A model generated the notes under the pieces. That model saw only the letters and a program-made list of their open reading frames with translations, made no database searches and was not told the origin of the DNA. Of a DNA stretch of 64,000 nt, positions 43,440 to 52,253 are shown in pieces. Source of the stretch: DAOMFB01 sp963721385 (GTDB lineage Bacteria > Acidobacteriota > Thermoanaerobaculia > UBA5066); NCBI GenBank assembly GCA_963721385.1, contig CAVRJB010000005.1, positions 62,001 to 126,000 of the forward strand, given 5' to 3'. Made by a program: the position numbers and the translations under genes. The first letter of the stretch is position 1; each line of letters opens with the position of its first letter.

Positions 43440-46268
43440 CGTGCGGCGGCCTGCGGTTCCCGGCCTTCTCCTGGCCGCCGTTTTCCTTTCGGCGGCCGCG
43501 CCGGCCGCGACGATCACGATCGTCAACAAGAACAATCCCGGCGAGGGGTTCAACGAGACGACCCCGGCGACGCCCGTGGGCGGCAACCCCGGCACGACGG
43601 TCGGCGCCCAGCGGCTGAACGTCTTCAAGGAAGCTGCGCGGATCTGGGGGCAGCTCCTGCCGGCCGGTCCCGAGATCAAGGTCGACGCGCAGTTCACGGC
43701 GCTCGACTGTTCGGAGACGACCGCGGTCCTCGGCTCCGCGGGCGCGGTCTCGGTTCAGAGCGATTTCACGAACGCGGAATTCCCCGGCACCTGGTACCCG
43801 GCCGCCCTTGCGAACCAGATGGCGGAACGGGACCTCGCCACCGGCAGCTCCGAGATCAAGGCGAGGTTCAACAGCAAGCTGGGCCAGACCGGCTGTTTCA
43901 CGGGGTCGGGCTTCTACTACGGCCTCGACGGGAACAGCGGTGCACTGGTGGACCTCCTCGTCGTCGTCCTCCACGAGCTGGGGCACGGCCTCGGCTACCA
44001 GAGCTTCGTCAACTCCGACGGGGCGTACCTCGGCCTGCCGGCCCAACCGGATGTCTTCACGCGCTTCATTTACGACGACTCGGCAAAGAAGGGCTGGATC
44101 GAGATGGCGTCGGATTCCGACCGCCTCACGTCGGCAACGAACCCCGAGAACGTCGTCTTCACGGGCGGCAACACGACCGCCTTTGGAGCGTCGTTCCTCG
44201 CGAAGATGCCGAGGCTCCTCGTGACCTCCCCGACGGCTGCCGCCGGGACGTACTCCGTCGGCCTCGCCTCCTTCGGCCAGGCGCTCGGCGCCGCTGGCGT
44301 CAGCGGCACCGTCGTCGCGGCGAATCCTTCCGATCCGGGCGGCTCCACCTCGACCGACGGCTGCTCGGCGCTGTCGATCTCCTCGGCGGTCGCGGGAAAA
44401 ATCGCCCTCATCAACCGCGGGAGCTGCAATTTCACCGTGAAGGTGAAGAATGCGCAGAACGCGGGCGCGATTGCCGTCGTCATCGCCGACTACGATTCGA
44501 CGCTGCCGCCGAACGGGATGTCCGGGACCGACGCCACGATCGTGATCCCTGCCGTCCGCGTCGGACAGAACGACGGGACGAAGCTCCGCGCGAACCTCCC
44601 CGCGACGGCCTCGCTCGGTCTCGACGCGACGCGATTCGCCGGGACCGATCCGCAGGGGCGGCTGCTTCTCTACACTCCGTCCCCGTACTCGCGGGCTCGT
44701 CGGTCTCGCACTTCTCGACCTCGGCGTCCCCCGACTTGCTGATGGAGCCGTTCGTCAGCTCCACCCAACCGGTGAACGTCGATGCCACGCTCCCGACACT
44801 GAAGGATCTCGGCTGGTTCGGCCCGAACGGCGGCGGGACGGGTGGCTCCTCGTCGACGGTTCTCCTGCCGTCAGTCGCCCATTCGCCCGGAAACAACGGA
44901 GCCGTCTACACCTCCGACGTTTTCGTCTCGAACCGCGGCACGGCCGACGCCACGTTCACGATGAAGTTCTTGGGTCACGACGTCGACGGGACGGCGGGCG
45001 TCGAGCAGACGTTTTCTCTCCCGGCGGGCCAGACCCGCGTCTTCCGCGACGTCCTCACCTCCGTCTTCGGGGAGACAGAGAATTACGGCCCCCTCCGGTT
45101 CGTCTCGAACGTCGGGACGCTCGCGATCTCGAGCGTCACCTCCACGCCGGCGCTCACCGGCCCCGGCGCCTTCGGTCAGAGCGTTCCGGCGATGACCTCC
45201 CTGGAGCTTGTCGCGGCCGGCACGTCTGCGAGGATCGCGGGCATTCGCGAGGACGGGAACTACCGGACAAACCTGGTCCTCGCGAATGCGACGTCGGCGG
45301 AACTCGAAGTCGACGCGACGCTCTTCGCGGACGACGGCCGCAGCCTGGGGACGAAGAACGTCACGCTCCCGCCGCTCGGGATGACGCAGGTCGGCCGCAT
45401 CGCGGAGGAGATCACCGGCACGAGGTCGGTCGCGAACGCGACGCTCGTCCTCTCGACACCTACCCCGTCAGGGTCCTTCGCGGCTTTTGCCTCGCTGATC
45501 AGCAACGGGACGAACGACCCGGCAACCCTGCTTCCCCAATCGGGAATGGGCGAAGCGCCGACCGGCCTGTGGATCGTTCCCGCAGCGGCCCGTTCAAAGG
45601 GCGTCGGCAATTCGTACTTCACGACAGACCTCTTCGTAGCCAACCGGGACAGCCAGGCGGCTCAGTACACCGTTCAGTACATGGCCTCGGGGACGCCCGA
45701 CGGCAACTTGGGCCCTTCAAAACGCTTTGACCTCGGGCCGGGAGAGGCCGACACGGTCCGGGACGTCCTGGGAAGCGTCTTCGGGCTCTCGTCGGATCTC
45801 GATTCCGGCGCCCTCTCGATTTCGAGTCTTTCTCCCAATCTGGTCGTCGACAGCGTCACGACGACTCCGAACCCGGTGGGGACCGGGAGCTTCGGCCAGA
45901 GTGTTCCGGGTGTCTGGATGCTCCGCTGGATCCCGAACGGAGTGAAAGCCACGATCGTGGGGGTCCGGGAAGACGCCACGGCGCGTACGAACCTCGTCCT
46001 CGCGAACGCTCACGCGTCCCTGACGATCGAAATCGAGATCGCTCTCTATGCCGACGACGGATCGCAGCTCGGCGCGACGCGCCATGAGTTCCTGCCGCCG
46101 CGCGGAATGAAGCAGATCAACAGGATCGTGGAGTCGATCACCGGAGCGCGAAACACATCCAACGCAACACTGGTCGTTTCGACGCCGACTCTCGGCGGGT
46201 TCTTCGTGACCTTCGCCTCGCTGGTCGACAACGAGACGAACGACCCGGCGACGCTCTTCCCGCAGTAG
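43429..46268 (+). CDS. Secreted PA-domain zinc protease with two tandem C-terminal repeats, frameshifted
   Basis: A large exported protein of about 946 residues once repaired. A signal peptide (~1-24) leads to a metalloprotease-like region with HELGHGLGYQSF, in which HELGH is at ~182-186. A protease-associated (PA) domain follows (IALINRGSCNFTVKVKNAQN). Two similar ~235-residue beta-rich repeats complete it, each with VFVSNRG/LFVANRD, VFRDVL/VRDVLG, SVFG, TNLVLANA and an ending NDPATLLPQ or NDPATLFPQ. The frame slips by -1 at about 44675-44690, between LLLYTPSPY and SVSHFSTSASPDLLM. The zinc motif lacks the third His of metzincins. It is probably an extracellular or surface protease. Confidence 0.8.
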
Positions 46269-46271
46269 GCG

Positions 46272-46655
46272 TCAGGGAACGCGGGCGATCAGGTCGATTT
46301 CCACCTGCGCCCCGGCCGGCAGCCGCGAGACCTGGACGGTCGAGCGCGCCGGCCGGTGGGCGCCGAAGCGCGCCGCGAAGACCTCGTTCATCCTCGCGAA
46401 GTCGCCGAGGTCCGTCAGGAAGACGGTCGTCTTGACGACGTCGGGAAAGCCGCAGCCGGCCCCCTTCAGGATCGCCTCGAGGTTGTCGAAGACGCGCGCC
46501 GTCTGGACGGCGATGTCCCCCTCCACGAGCTTCATCGTCGTCGGGTCGAGCGGGACCTGCCCGGCGGTGTAGAGGAAGCCCCCGGCGACGATCCCCTGCG
46601 CATAGGGGCCGATGGCTTTCGGCGCGTTCTCCACGGCAATCGTCTTCAGGCTCAT
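46272..46655 (-). CDS. ridA: RidA/YjgF-family protein
   Basis: A 127-residue Rid-family enzyme that hydrolyses reactive enamine/imine intermediates released by PLP enzymes. Conserved parts are APKAIGPYAQGI, FLYTAGQVPLDP, TVFLTDLGDFARMNEVF and the catalytic Arg in RPARSTVQVSRLP, followed by VEIDLIARV. The ATG overlaps the stop of hpt (ATGA), so it is co-translated with the purine salvage enzyme. It ends 3 bases from the convergent protease gene. It may protect against damage from PLP enzymes such as the nearby threonine aldolase, but that link is not shown. Confidence 0.92.
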   Translation of the reverse strand: MSLKTIAVENAPKAIGPYAQGIVAGGFLYTAGQVPLDPTTMKLVEGDIAVQTARVFDNLEAILKGAGCGFPDVVKTTVFLTDLGDFARMNEVFAARFGAHRPARSTVQVSRLPAGAQVEIDLIARVP

Positions 46656-47170
46656 GTTTTCGGGTTCCAGACCGCCACATGCGGCAGGTTGCGGTAACGC
46701 TCGTTGAGGTCGAGCCCGTACCCGATGACGAAATCCGGGCCGATCGTGAACCCGAGAAAGTCGGCCTTGAGGTCGGCGTTCTCGGGGAGCTGCTTCTTGA
46801 GGAGCGCGGCGACCTTCAGCGAGCGGGGGCGCCGCGAGGACAGCAGTTCGAGGATCCGCCGCAGCGTCAGCCCCGTGTCGATGACGTCCTCGAAGAGGAG
46901 GACGTCCTGTCCCTCGATGTCCATCGACAGGTCGTGGATGAGCTGGATGTTTCCCGTCGACTGCGTCCCCGTGTAGGAGCGGACCTGGATGAAATCGACC
47001 GAAACGGGGGACTTGAGGCGCTTCAGGACGTCGGTCAGGAAGAAGACAGAACCCTTCAGGACGGCGATGGCCCGAATTTCTCGTCCCTCGTAGGCGGCGT
47101 CGATCTCGCGGGCGAGTCCCGAGAGCCGGGAGGCGATCGCCTCCTCCGAAATCAGGATATGATCGATCAC
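46652..47170 (-). CDS. hpt: Hypoxanthine phosphoribosyltransferase
   Basis: A 172-residue purine salvage enzyme that makes IMP/GMP from hypoxanthine/guanine and PRPP. LKGSVFFLTDVLKRL contains the pyrophosphate loop, the PRPP motif is LLFEDVIDTGLTL, and FTIGPDFVIGYGLDLNERYR is the HGPRT C-terminal signature. The GTG start is preceded on the minus strand by TACAAT ending 8 bases upstream. The stop overlaps the start of ridA (ATGA). In many bacteria hpt sits beside tilS/ftsH; that context is absent here. Confidence 0.93.
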   Translation of the reverse strand: MIDHILISEEAIASRLSGLAREIDAAYEGREIRAIAVLKGSVFFLTDVLKRLKSPVSVDFIQVRSYTGTQSTGNIQLIHDLSMDIEGQDVLLFEDVIDTGLTLRRILELLSSRRPRSLKVAALLKKQLPENADLKADFLGFTIGPDFVIGYGLDLNERYRNLPHVAVWNPKT

Positions 47171-47174
47171 GGTT

Positions 47175-47184
47175 CATAATTGTA
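47175..47184. promoter_or_regulatory. Overlapping divergent -10 elements between hpt and the next gene
   Basis: CATAAT on the plus strand (47175-47180) ends 8 bases before the GTG at 47189. TACAAT on the minus strand (47179-47184) ends 8 bases before the hpt GTG at 47170. The two hexamers share two bases, giving mirror-image leaderless-type promoters. Confidence 0.5.
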
Positions 47185-47188
47185 CGCG

Positions 47189-48769
47189 GTGGACGTAGTC
47201 CCGAAGGACGCCTCGGAAGTGCGGGCGGCGTATCAACGCCTGACGGAGAAGTTCCGCACACTCTGGCTCTTCCACCAGTTCCTGCAGGGGATCCAGGCCG
47301 TGCTTCCTGCCGGCGAGCCGGTCTCGGCCGGTCCTGCGTTCGGACCTCTCTACGAGCAGATCAAGGCCGTGAAGGAGTGGCGCGAGAAGCGGGAGAGCTC
47401 CGAGCTGCTCGCCGAGATCGACCGGCTCCACGTGACACTCGACGGCCTGCACGCGACGCTCCTCCTCGGCGACCGCCGGGTGCCGCCCCACGTCCTTCGG
47501 CAGTTCTTCGAGAAGACCGGGCGCGACGAGGAGAAGGACCTCGTGCCGCTTCTCCGCTTCTACTTCTACGCGAAGCAGCTCTCCCCCGACGACCTCGACA
47601 AGATCGACTTTCTTCTGACGCGCGTCGGAACCCGGCGTCTCCCGGATGGCGGCCTCGAGCTCCGCCCGGCCGTCGAGCTCGAGACGCTGTCGTCGGCCCT
47701 CCTGGCCCTGACCCGGCGCGAGCCGACGGACCCGGCCGAGGTCCGGTCGGTCGTCAACATTCTCGAAGTGCTCCGGCAGGACATCGAGGCCTGCGCCCGC
47801 TTCGAGGACCTGATCCGGAAGAAGCCGCTCGAGAACATCCGGACGCTCAAGCGCCGGATGGGGAACGCTTTCTTCAGCCCCGAGGTCCTGAACGCGCTCC
47901 TGGCCTCGAACGTGGCCGCGAAGCGGAAGTTCCTGGCGCTCTACGCGCGGGAGGAAAACCGGATCCTGGAGAAATCCCGCAGCCTCCTCGCGATGGAAAA
48001 GGAGCTGGAGCTCGACCCGCACTTCGCGACCGAGGCGTTCGCCGCGGAGTTCGCGCGATTCAAGCGCGAGAACGAGGAGTTCGAGCGGCAGAGCCGCCGG
48101 CGCGGCGTCCGCGCCCGCGACGTGCGGCGGCTCAAGGAGGCGATCCACCGGATTCTTCTGAAGGTGGAGCCGGGCGCCGCGGCCGACTTCGACGCCACGC
48201 TCGACTCGACCTCTGGCGGCGGCCGGCCCGCGGAGCCTCAGGCGGCCCCGGCGCCGGCCGCGCCGGCGCCGGAGTGGCGGGCCGAGGTGGACCCCCTGAC
48301 CGAAGCGGTCGCCGCGACGATCCTCCACGCCGTCGACCTCGCCGGCGACGGCGTCGGTCCCGGACGGGCCTCGACGTCGGGCGCCATGCCGGACCTGAAG
48401 CTGGAGCCGTGGGAGTTCCGTGCCGCGCTCGACGTCGTGCGGCTCGGCCAGGTGCCGGGGCGGGAGGCCGATCCCGTCACGCGCCTCTTCTTCAACGCGG
48501 CAGCGCTCCGGCTCCGGATGGACGAGGAGGCCCGCGAGCTGCGCGGGCACGTCGCGGGGGACGGCACCGTCCTCCCGCCAGGAGTGCTCGACGCGACGGC
48601 GGCCTGCCTCGAACGGTCGCAGGAGATCGACCGGCTCTTCCGGACGGCGCTCCTCGATGCCGAGGAGGAAAACGGCGCGGAGCGCCACCGGCAGCTCACC
48701 CGTTCCCGATTCCGGCACCTCCGGGCGTTCACCGGACTCTGGCTTCTCGAGAACGCCTTTGGGGGATAG
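47189..48769 (+). CDS. Large hypothetical cytoplasmic protein
   Basis: A 526-residue soluble, mostly helical protein of unknown function. Visible features are a helical N-terminus (RAAYQRLTEKFRTLWLFHQF), a long charged middle region (RILEKSRSLLAMEKELELDP, FARFKRENEEFERQSRRRG) that may be coiled coil, and a Pro/Ala linker (~365-380). A final helical domain ends RFRHLRAFTGLWLLENAFGG. There is no signal peptide, membrane span or enzyme motif. GTG 47189 is preferred to TTG 47180 because the plus-strand -10 element overlaps the TTG. It lies 25 bases upstream of lysS, which has its own promoter. Confidence 0.65.
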   Translation: MDVVPKDASEVRAAYQRLTEKFRTLWLFHQFLQGIQAVLPAGEPVSAGPAFGPLYEQIKAVKEWREKRESSELLAEIDRLHVTLDGLHATLLLGDRRVPPHVLRQFFEKTGRDEEKDLVPLLRFYFYAKQLSPDDLDKIDFLLTRVGTRRLPDGGLELRPAVELETLSSALLALTRREPTDPAEVRSVVNILEVLRQDIEACARFEDLIRKKPLENIRTLKRRMGNAFFSPEVLNALLASNVAAKRKFLALYAREENRILEKSRSLLAMEKELELDPHFATEAFAAEFARFKRENEEFERQSRRRGVRARDVRRLKEAIHRILLKVEPGAAADFDATLDSTSGGGRPAEPQAAPAPAAPAPEWRAEVDPLTEAVAATILHAVDLAGDGVGPGRASTSGAMPDLKLEPWEFRAALDVVRLGQVPGREADPVTRLFFNAAALRLRMDEEARELRGHVAGDGTVLPPGVLDATAACLERSQEIDRLFRTALLDAEEENGAERHRQLTRSRFRHLRAFTGLWLLENAFGG

Positions 48770-48780
48770 GGGAGGGGTGC

Positions 48781-48786
48781 TTTAAT
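48781..48786 (+). promoter_or_regulatory. -10 element TTTAAT for lysS
   Basis: TTTAAT ends 8 bases before the lysS ATG. A G-rich run lies just upstream of the hexamer, not downstream, so it cannot serve as a ribosome-binding site if transcription starts where expected. Confidence 0.45.
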
Positions 48787-48794
48787 CGCGGCCG

Positions 48795-50390
48795 ATGGCC
48801 GACGCCCCGACTCCCGAGCTGACCGTTCCCGAACAGATCGCCAACCGGCGCGCGGCGCGCGAGCGGATCGCGGCGCTGGGCCGGCCCCTCTACCCGAACC
48901 GGTGGGACCCGTCGCACCTCGTCTCCGACGTCGTGGCGCGCTGGGGGTCGACGGACGCGGCGGCGATCGAGGCCGAGCCGGAGGAGACCCGGACCGTCCG
49001 AGTTCCGGGCCGCGTCCTCGCGATCCGGAAGATGGGGAAGGCGGTCTTCCTCGACCTCTCCGACGGCGCGGCGCGCGTGCAGGTCTACCTGAAGAAAGAC
49101 GCCCTGCCGGAGGCCGACTGGGCCCTCTACGGTGAGCTCGACCTCGGCGACCACGTCGGCGTGGCCGGCGCCGTCTTCCGGACCCGGACCGGAGAGCTCT
49201 CCGTGAAGGCCGCCCGCCTCGACTTCCTCGCCAAGTCGCTCCGCCCGCTCCCGGACAAGTGGCACGGCCTGACCGACGTCGAGCGGCGTTACCGTCAGCG
49301 GTACGTCGACCTCATCGTGTCTCCGGAGACGCGGAGGGTCTTCGAGGTCCGCGCGAAGCTCGTCTCCTTCATCCGGCGCTTCTTCGACGCCCGCGGCTTC
49401 GTCGAGGTCGAGACGCCGATGATGCAGCCGCTCGCGGGGGGCGCCGCGGCCCGGCCGTTCACGACGCACCACAATGCCCTGGACCTCGACCTCTACCTGA
49501 GGATCGCTCCCGAGCTCTACCTGAAGCGCCTCGTCGTCGGCGGCTTCCCGAAGGTCTACGAGATCAACCGCAACTTCCGGAACGAGGGGATCTCCACGCA
49601 GCACAACCCCGAGTTCACGATGCTGGAGTTCTACACGGCCTACGCCGACGCCCGGGACCAGATGGCGCTCACCGAGGAGCTCTTCGCGGGCGCGGCGACG
49701 GAGATTCTCGGCACGACCGAGCTCGTCTGGGGCGACGCCACGATCTCTCTGAAGGCGCCCTTCCGGCGCGTCAGCATGGTCGACGCGATCCTGGAGAGTG
49801 TTTCTGCTTCGGAAGAAGCGAAAGAGAAGAAGAGAGAGGAGATTTCTTCGAGTGGTCCCACTCAGGCGGGCGGCCGCACGTCTGTCACGAGGGAAGCCCT
49901 CGGCGATCTTCACCTTCTAAGAAAAATCGCCGGTGACGTTGGTGTGGAATCTGTCGAGAGGTTCGGCGAGTCCAAGGGGAAATTACTTGCGGAAATCTTC
50001 GGGGCCGTCGCGGAGCGACGGCTCGTGCAGCCGACGTTCGTCGTCGACTACCCGGCGGAGATCTCGCCGCTCTCGAAAACGAAGCCGGACGACCCCTCGA
50101 CGGCCGACCGCTTCGAGCTCTTCGTCGGGCGGATGGAGGTCGCGAACGGCTTCTGCGAGCTGAACGACCCCGACGAGCAGGCCGAGAAGTTCCGGGCCCA
50201 GGTGGCCGCGAGGACGAAGGGCGACGACGAGGCGATGCTCTACGACGAGGACTACGTCGAGGCTCTGTCGTATGGAATGCCCCCGACGGCGGGGGAGGGC
50301 GTCGGCATCGACCGCCTCGCCATGCTCTTCACGAACAGCCCGTCCATCCGGGACGTCATCCTCTTCCCGCTGATGCGGCCGAAAGCGTGA
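48795..50390 (+). CDS. lysS: Lysyl-tRNA synthetase (class II)
   Basis: A 531-residue class IIb synthetase. An OB-fold anticodon domain (~65-165, VRVPGRVLAIRKMGKAVFLD) leads into the catalytic core with motif 1 (RGFVEVETPMMQPLAGGA), motif 2 (INRNFRNEGISTQHNPEFTM) and motif 3 (GEGVGIDRLAMLFTNS). Between VDAILESV and the next conserved block lies an extra stretch of roughly 20-25 residues (EEAKEKKREEISSSGPTQAG). It is coded by DNA visibly AT-richer than the rest (about 49798-49990) and uses AGA/AGG codons. The insertion faces the connecting region rather than a catalytic motif, so the enzyme should work. The stop overlaps the lolC start (GTGA). Confidence 0.94.
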   Translation: MADAPTPELTVPEQIANRRAARERIAALGRPLYPNRWDPSHLVSDVVARWGSTDAAAIEAEPEETRTVRVPGRVLAIRKMGKAVFLDLSDGAARVQVYLKKDALPEADWALYGELDLGDHVGVAGAVFRTRTGELSVKAARLDFLAKSLRPLPDKWHGLTDVERRYRQRYVDLIVSPETRRVFEVRAKLVSFIRRFFDARGFVEVETPMMQPLAGGAAARPFTTHHNALDLDLYLRIAPELYLKRLVVGGFPKVYEINRNFRNEGISTQHNPEFTMLEFYTAYADARDQMALTEELFAGAATEILGTTELVWGDATISLKAPFRRVSMVDAILESVSASEEAKEKKREEISSSGPTQAGGRTSVTREALGDLHLLRKIAGDVGVESVERFGESKGKLLAEIFGAVAERRLVQPTFVVDYPAEISPLSKTKPDDPSTADRFELFVGRMEVANGFCELNDPDEQAEKFRAQVAARTKGDDEAMLYDEDYVEALSYGMPPTAGEGVGIDRLAMLFTNSPSIRDVILFPLMRPKA

Positions 50391-51529
50391 CCGCGCTCTT
50401 CCTCGCCCGCCGGTACCTCCGGGCCTCACGGAAGGAGGCGCAGGTGGGGGTCGTCGCGCTCGCGGCCTTCGTCGGCCTGGCGCTCGGTGTCGCGGCTCTC
50501 GTCGTCTCGCTCGCGCTCCTCGCCGGCTTCCAGACGCACATCCGTCACCGGCTCCTCGCCGAGACGCCCCATCTGACGGTCCTCCCGAAGGGACGCGACG
50601 CGTTCGAGGCGAGGGAAGGGTTCGAGGCGAAGATCCGCGGCGTGCCGGGCGTGGCGGCCGTCTTCCCGGTCGCCCGCGGGCGCGTCTGGATCTCGATCGC
50701 CGGGAAGACGGCACCCGCCGAAGCCGTCGGGCGTGCGGGAGTGAAGGGGCTCGTCCTCGACCTGAACCAGGCGCGGCCGCTCGGGGCGCTCACCGGCGAC
50801 GCCGTCACGATCGTCTCTTCGCGGACGCGCCTTTCGCCCCTCGGGCCGGTCCCGATCGTCGTCTCGGGGACGGTGACGGATCTGGCCTCGCCTTCGTCGG
50901 CCCGCCGCGCCTCCGAAGCGGTCCTTCCTCTCGACGACGCGCGCCGGCTCTTCGCCCTGCCGGAGGGCGGGGCGACCGGCTACGAAGTCTTCCTCGCGGA
51001 CCCGTCCTCGGCGCCTGCGCGGGCGGTCGCCGTCGCCGCGGCCCTCTCTGGCAACGTCTCCGTGACGACGTGGGAAGAGGCGAACCGGTCCCTCGTCATG
51101 GCGCTGAGGCTCGAACGGACCGTCCTCTTCGCGACCGTCTTCCTGATCGTGATCGTGGCCGGCCTGAACCTCGCGGCGACGTCAGCCGTCCTCGCTGCGA
51201 CACGGGCCGGGGATGCGGCCGTCCTCTCGGTCCTCGGCGCATCACCGCGCGCGGTGGCGACCGTCTTCCTCGCGGCCGGCGCGGCGGTCGGCGTCGCCGG
51301 GACGGCGTTCGGCGCCCTCCTCGGGGCGGCGGGAGCGCTCGTTCTCGAGCGGACGCGGGCCATCCCGCTTCCCGCGCACCTCTACTCACTCACCCACGTG
51401 CCGTTCCGCGTCGACGCGCTCGAGCTCTTCGCGGTCGTCGGGCTCTCGGTCCTCTGGTCGCTCGTCGCGGCGTCGATCCCGGCGCGCACGGCGGCGCGGA
51501 GGAACGTGGCAGAGGCGCTGCGTGGCTGA
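50387..51529 (+). CDS. lolC: LolC/LolE-type lipoprotein-releasing permease
   Basis: A 380-residue inner-membrane permease of the LolCDE system, which extracts lipoproteins for delivery to the outer membrane. The N-terminus FLARRYLRASRKEAQVG precedes TM1 (~20-45). A periplasmic domain spans ~50-225. Three C-terminal helices follow (VLFATVFLIVIVAGLNLAAT, FLAAGAAVGVAGTAFGALLG, LFAVVGLSVLWSLVAASIP). A LolE-type partner is not encoded here, so this may form a homodimer as in organisms with a single LolC/E protein. It overlaps lysS (GTGA) and the ATPase gene (8 bases). Confidence 0.9.
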   Translation: MTALFLARRYLRASRKEAQVGVVALAAFVGLALGVAALVVSLALLAGFQTHIRHRLLAETPHLTVLPKGRDAFEAREGFEAKIRGVPGVAAVFPVARGRVWISIAGKTAPAEAVGRAGVKGLVLDLNQARPLGALTGDAVTIVSSRTRLSPLGPVPIVVSGTVTDLASPSSARRASEAVLPLDDARRLFALPEGGATGYEVFLADPSSAPARAVAVAAALSGNVSVTTWEEANRSLVMALRLERTVLFATVFLIVIVAGLNLAATSAVLAATRAGDAAVLSVLGASPRAVATVFLAAGAAVGVAGTAFGALLGAAGALVLERTRAIPLPAHLYSLTHVPFRVDALELFAVVGLSVLWSLVAASIPARTAARRNVAEALRG

Positions 51530-52250
51530 CCCCGGGGGTTTCTCGATCCCCCGGGAGCCCCCGCCGGGGAGTTCGCCTCCTCTCCTCGTGGCCGAGGGAC
51601 TGGCGAAGGGCTTCGGGACGGGGGAGGCGCGCGTCGAGATCTTTCGCGACGTTTCCCTTTCGGTCGCCCCGGGGGATGTCCTCGCCATCATGGGTCCGTC
51701 CGGATGCGGGAAGTCGACGCTCCTCCACCTCCTCGCCGGGATCGAGGCGCCCGACGCCGGTCGCGTCTGGGTCGGAGGCGAGGCCTGGGACGGGCTGGCG
51801 CCCGAGCGGCGCGCGGCCCTCCGCGGAGAGGCAGTCGGCTTCGTCTTCCAGCTCCACCACCTCCTCCCCGAGCTGACGGCGGAGGAGAACGTCGCGCTGC
51901 CGCTCTTTCTCGCCGGAGTCGTCGAGGCCGAGGGCCGAAAGAGCGCCCGGGAGGTGCTCGAGCGGGTCGGCCTCCTCTCCCGGGCCGGGGCGTTCCCGAG
52001 GACCCTGTCGGGGGGAGAGAGGCAGCGGGTCGCGATCGCCCGGGCCGTGGTCCGCCGCCCCCGGATTCTGCTCTGTGACGAGCCGACCGGGAGCCTCGAC
52101 GCGGCCCACGCGACCTCGGTTTTCGGGCTCCTCCTGGAGGTGGCGAAGGAACGCGCGGGAGCCGCGGTCCTCGTCACTCACGACCCCGATTGGGCGCAGC
52201 GCTGTGCTACGATGAAAATGTTGACGCCGAAGGGTTTGACAGGCGTTTAG
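51522..52250 (+). CDS. lolD: LolD-type ABC transporter ATP-binding protein
   Basis: A 242-residue ATPase paired with the upstream permease. Walker A GPSGCGKSTLLHLLAG, Q-loop FVFQLHHLLPELTAEENV, signature LSGGERQRVAIARAV, Walker B ILLCDEPTGSLD and switch His VTHDPDWA are all present. FQLHHLLPEF-like wording is characteristic of LolD. The GTG start overlaps the end of lolC by 8 bases. The first ~25 residues are a Pro-rich extension not usual in LolD. The end of this gene contains TACGAT (52208-52213), a candidate promoter for clpC. Confidence 0.92.
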   Translation: MADPGGFSIPREPPPGSSPPLLVAEGLAKGFGTGEARVEIFRDVSLSVAPGDVLAIMGPSGCGKSTLLHLLAGIEAPDAGRVWVGGEAWDGLAPERRAALRGEAVGFVFQLHHLLPELTAEENVALPLFLAGVVEAEGRKSAREVLERVGLLSRAGAFPRTLSGGERQRVAIARAVVRRPRILLCDEPTGSLDAAHATSVFGLLLEVAKERAGAAVLVTHDPDWAQRCATMKMLTPKGLTGV

Positions 52251-52253
52251 GCC

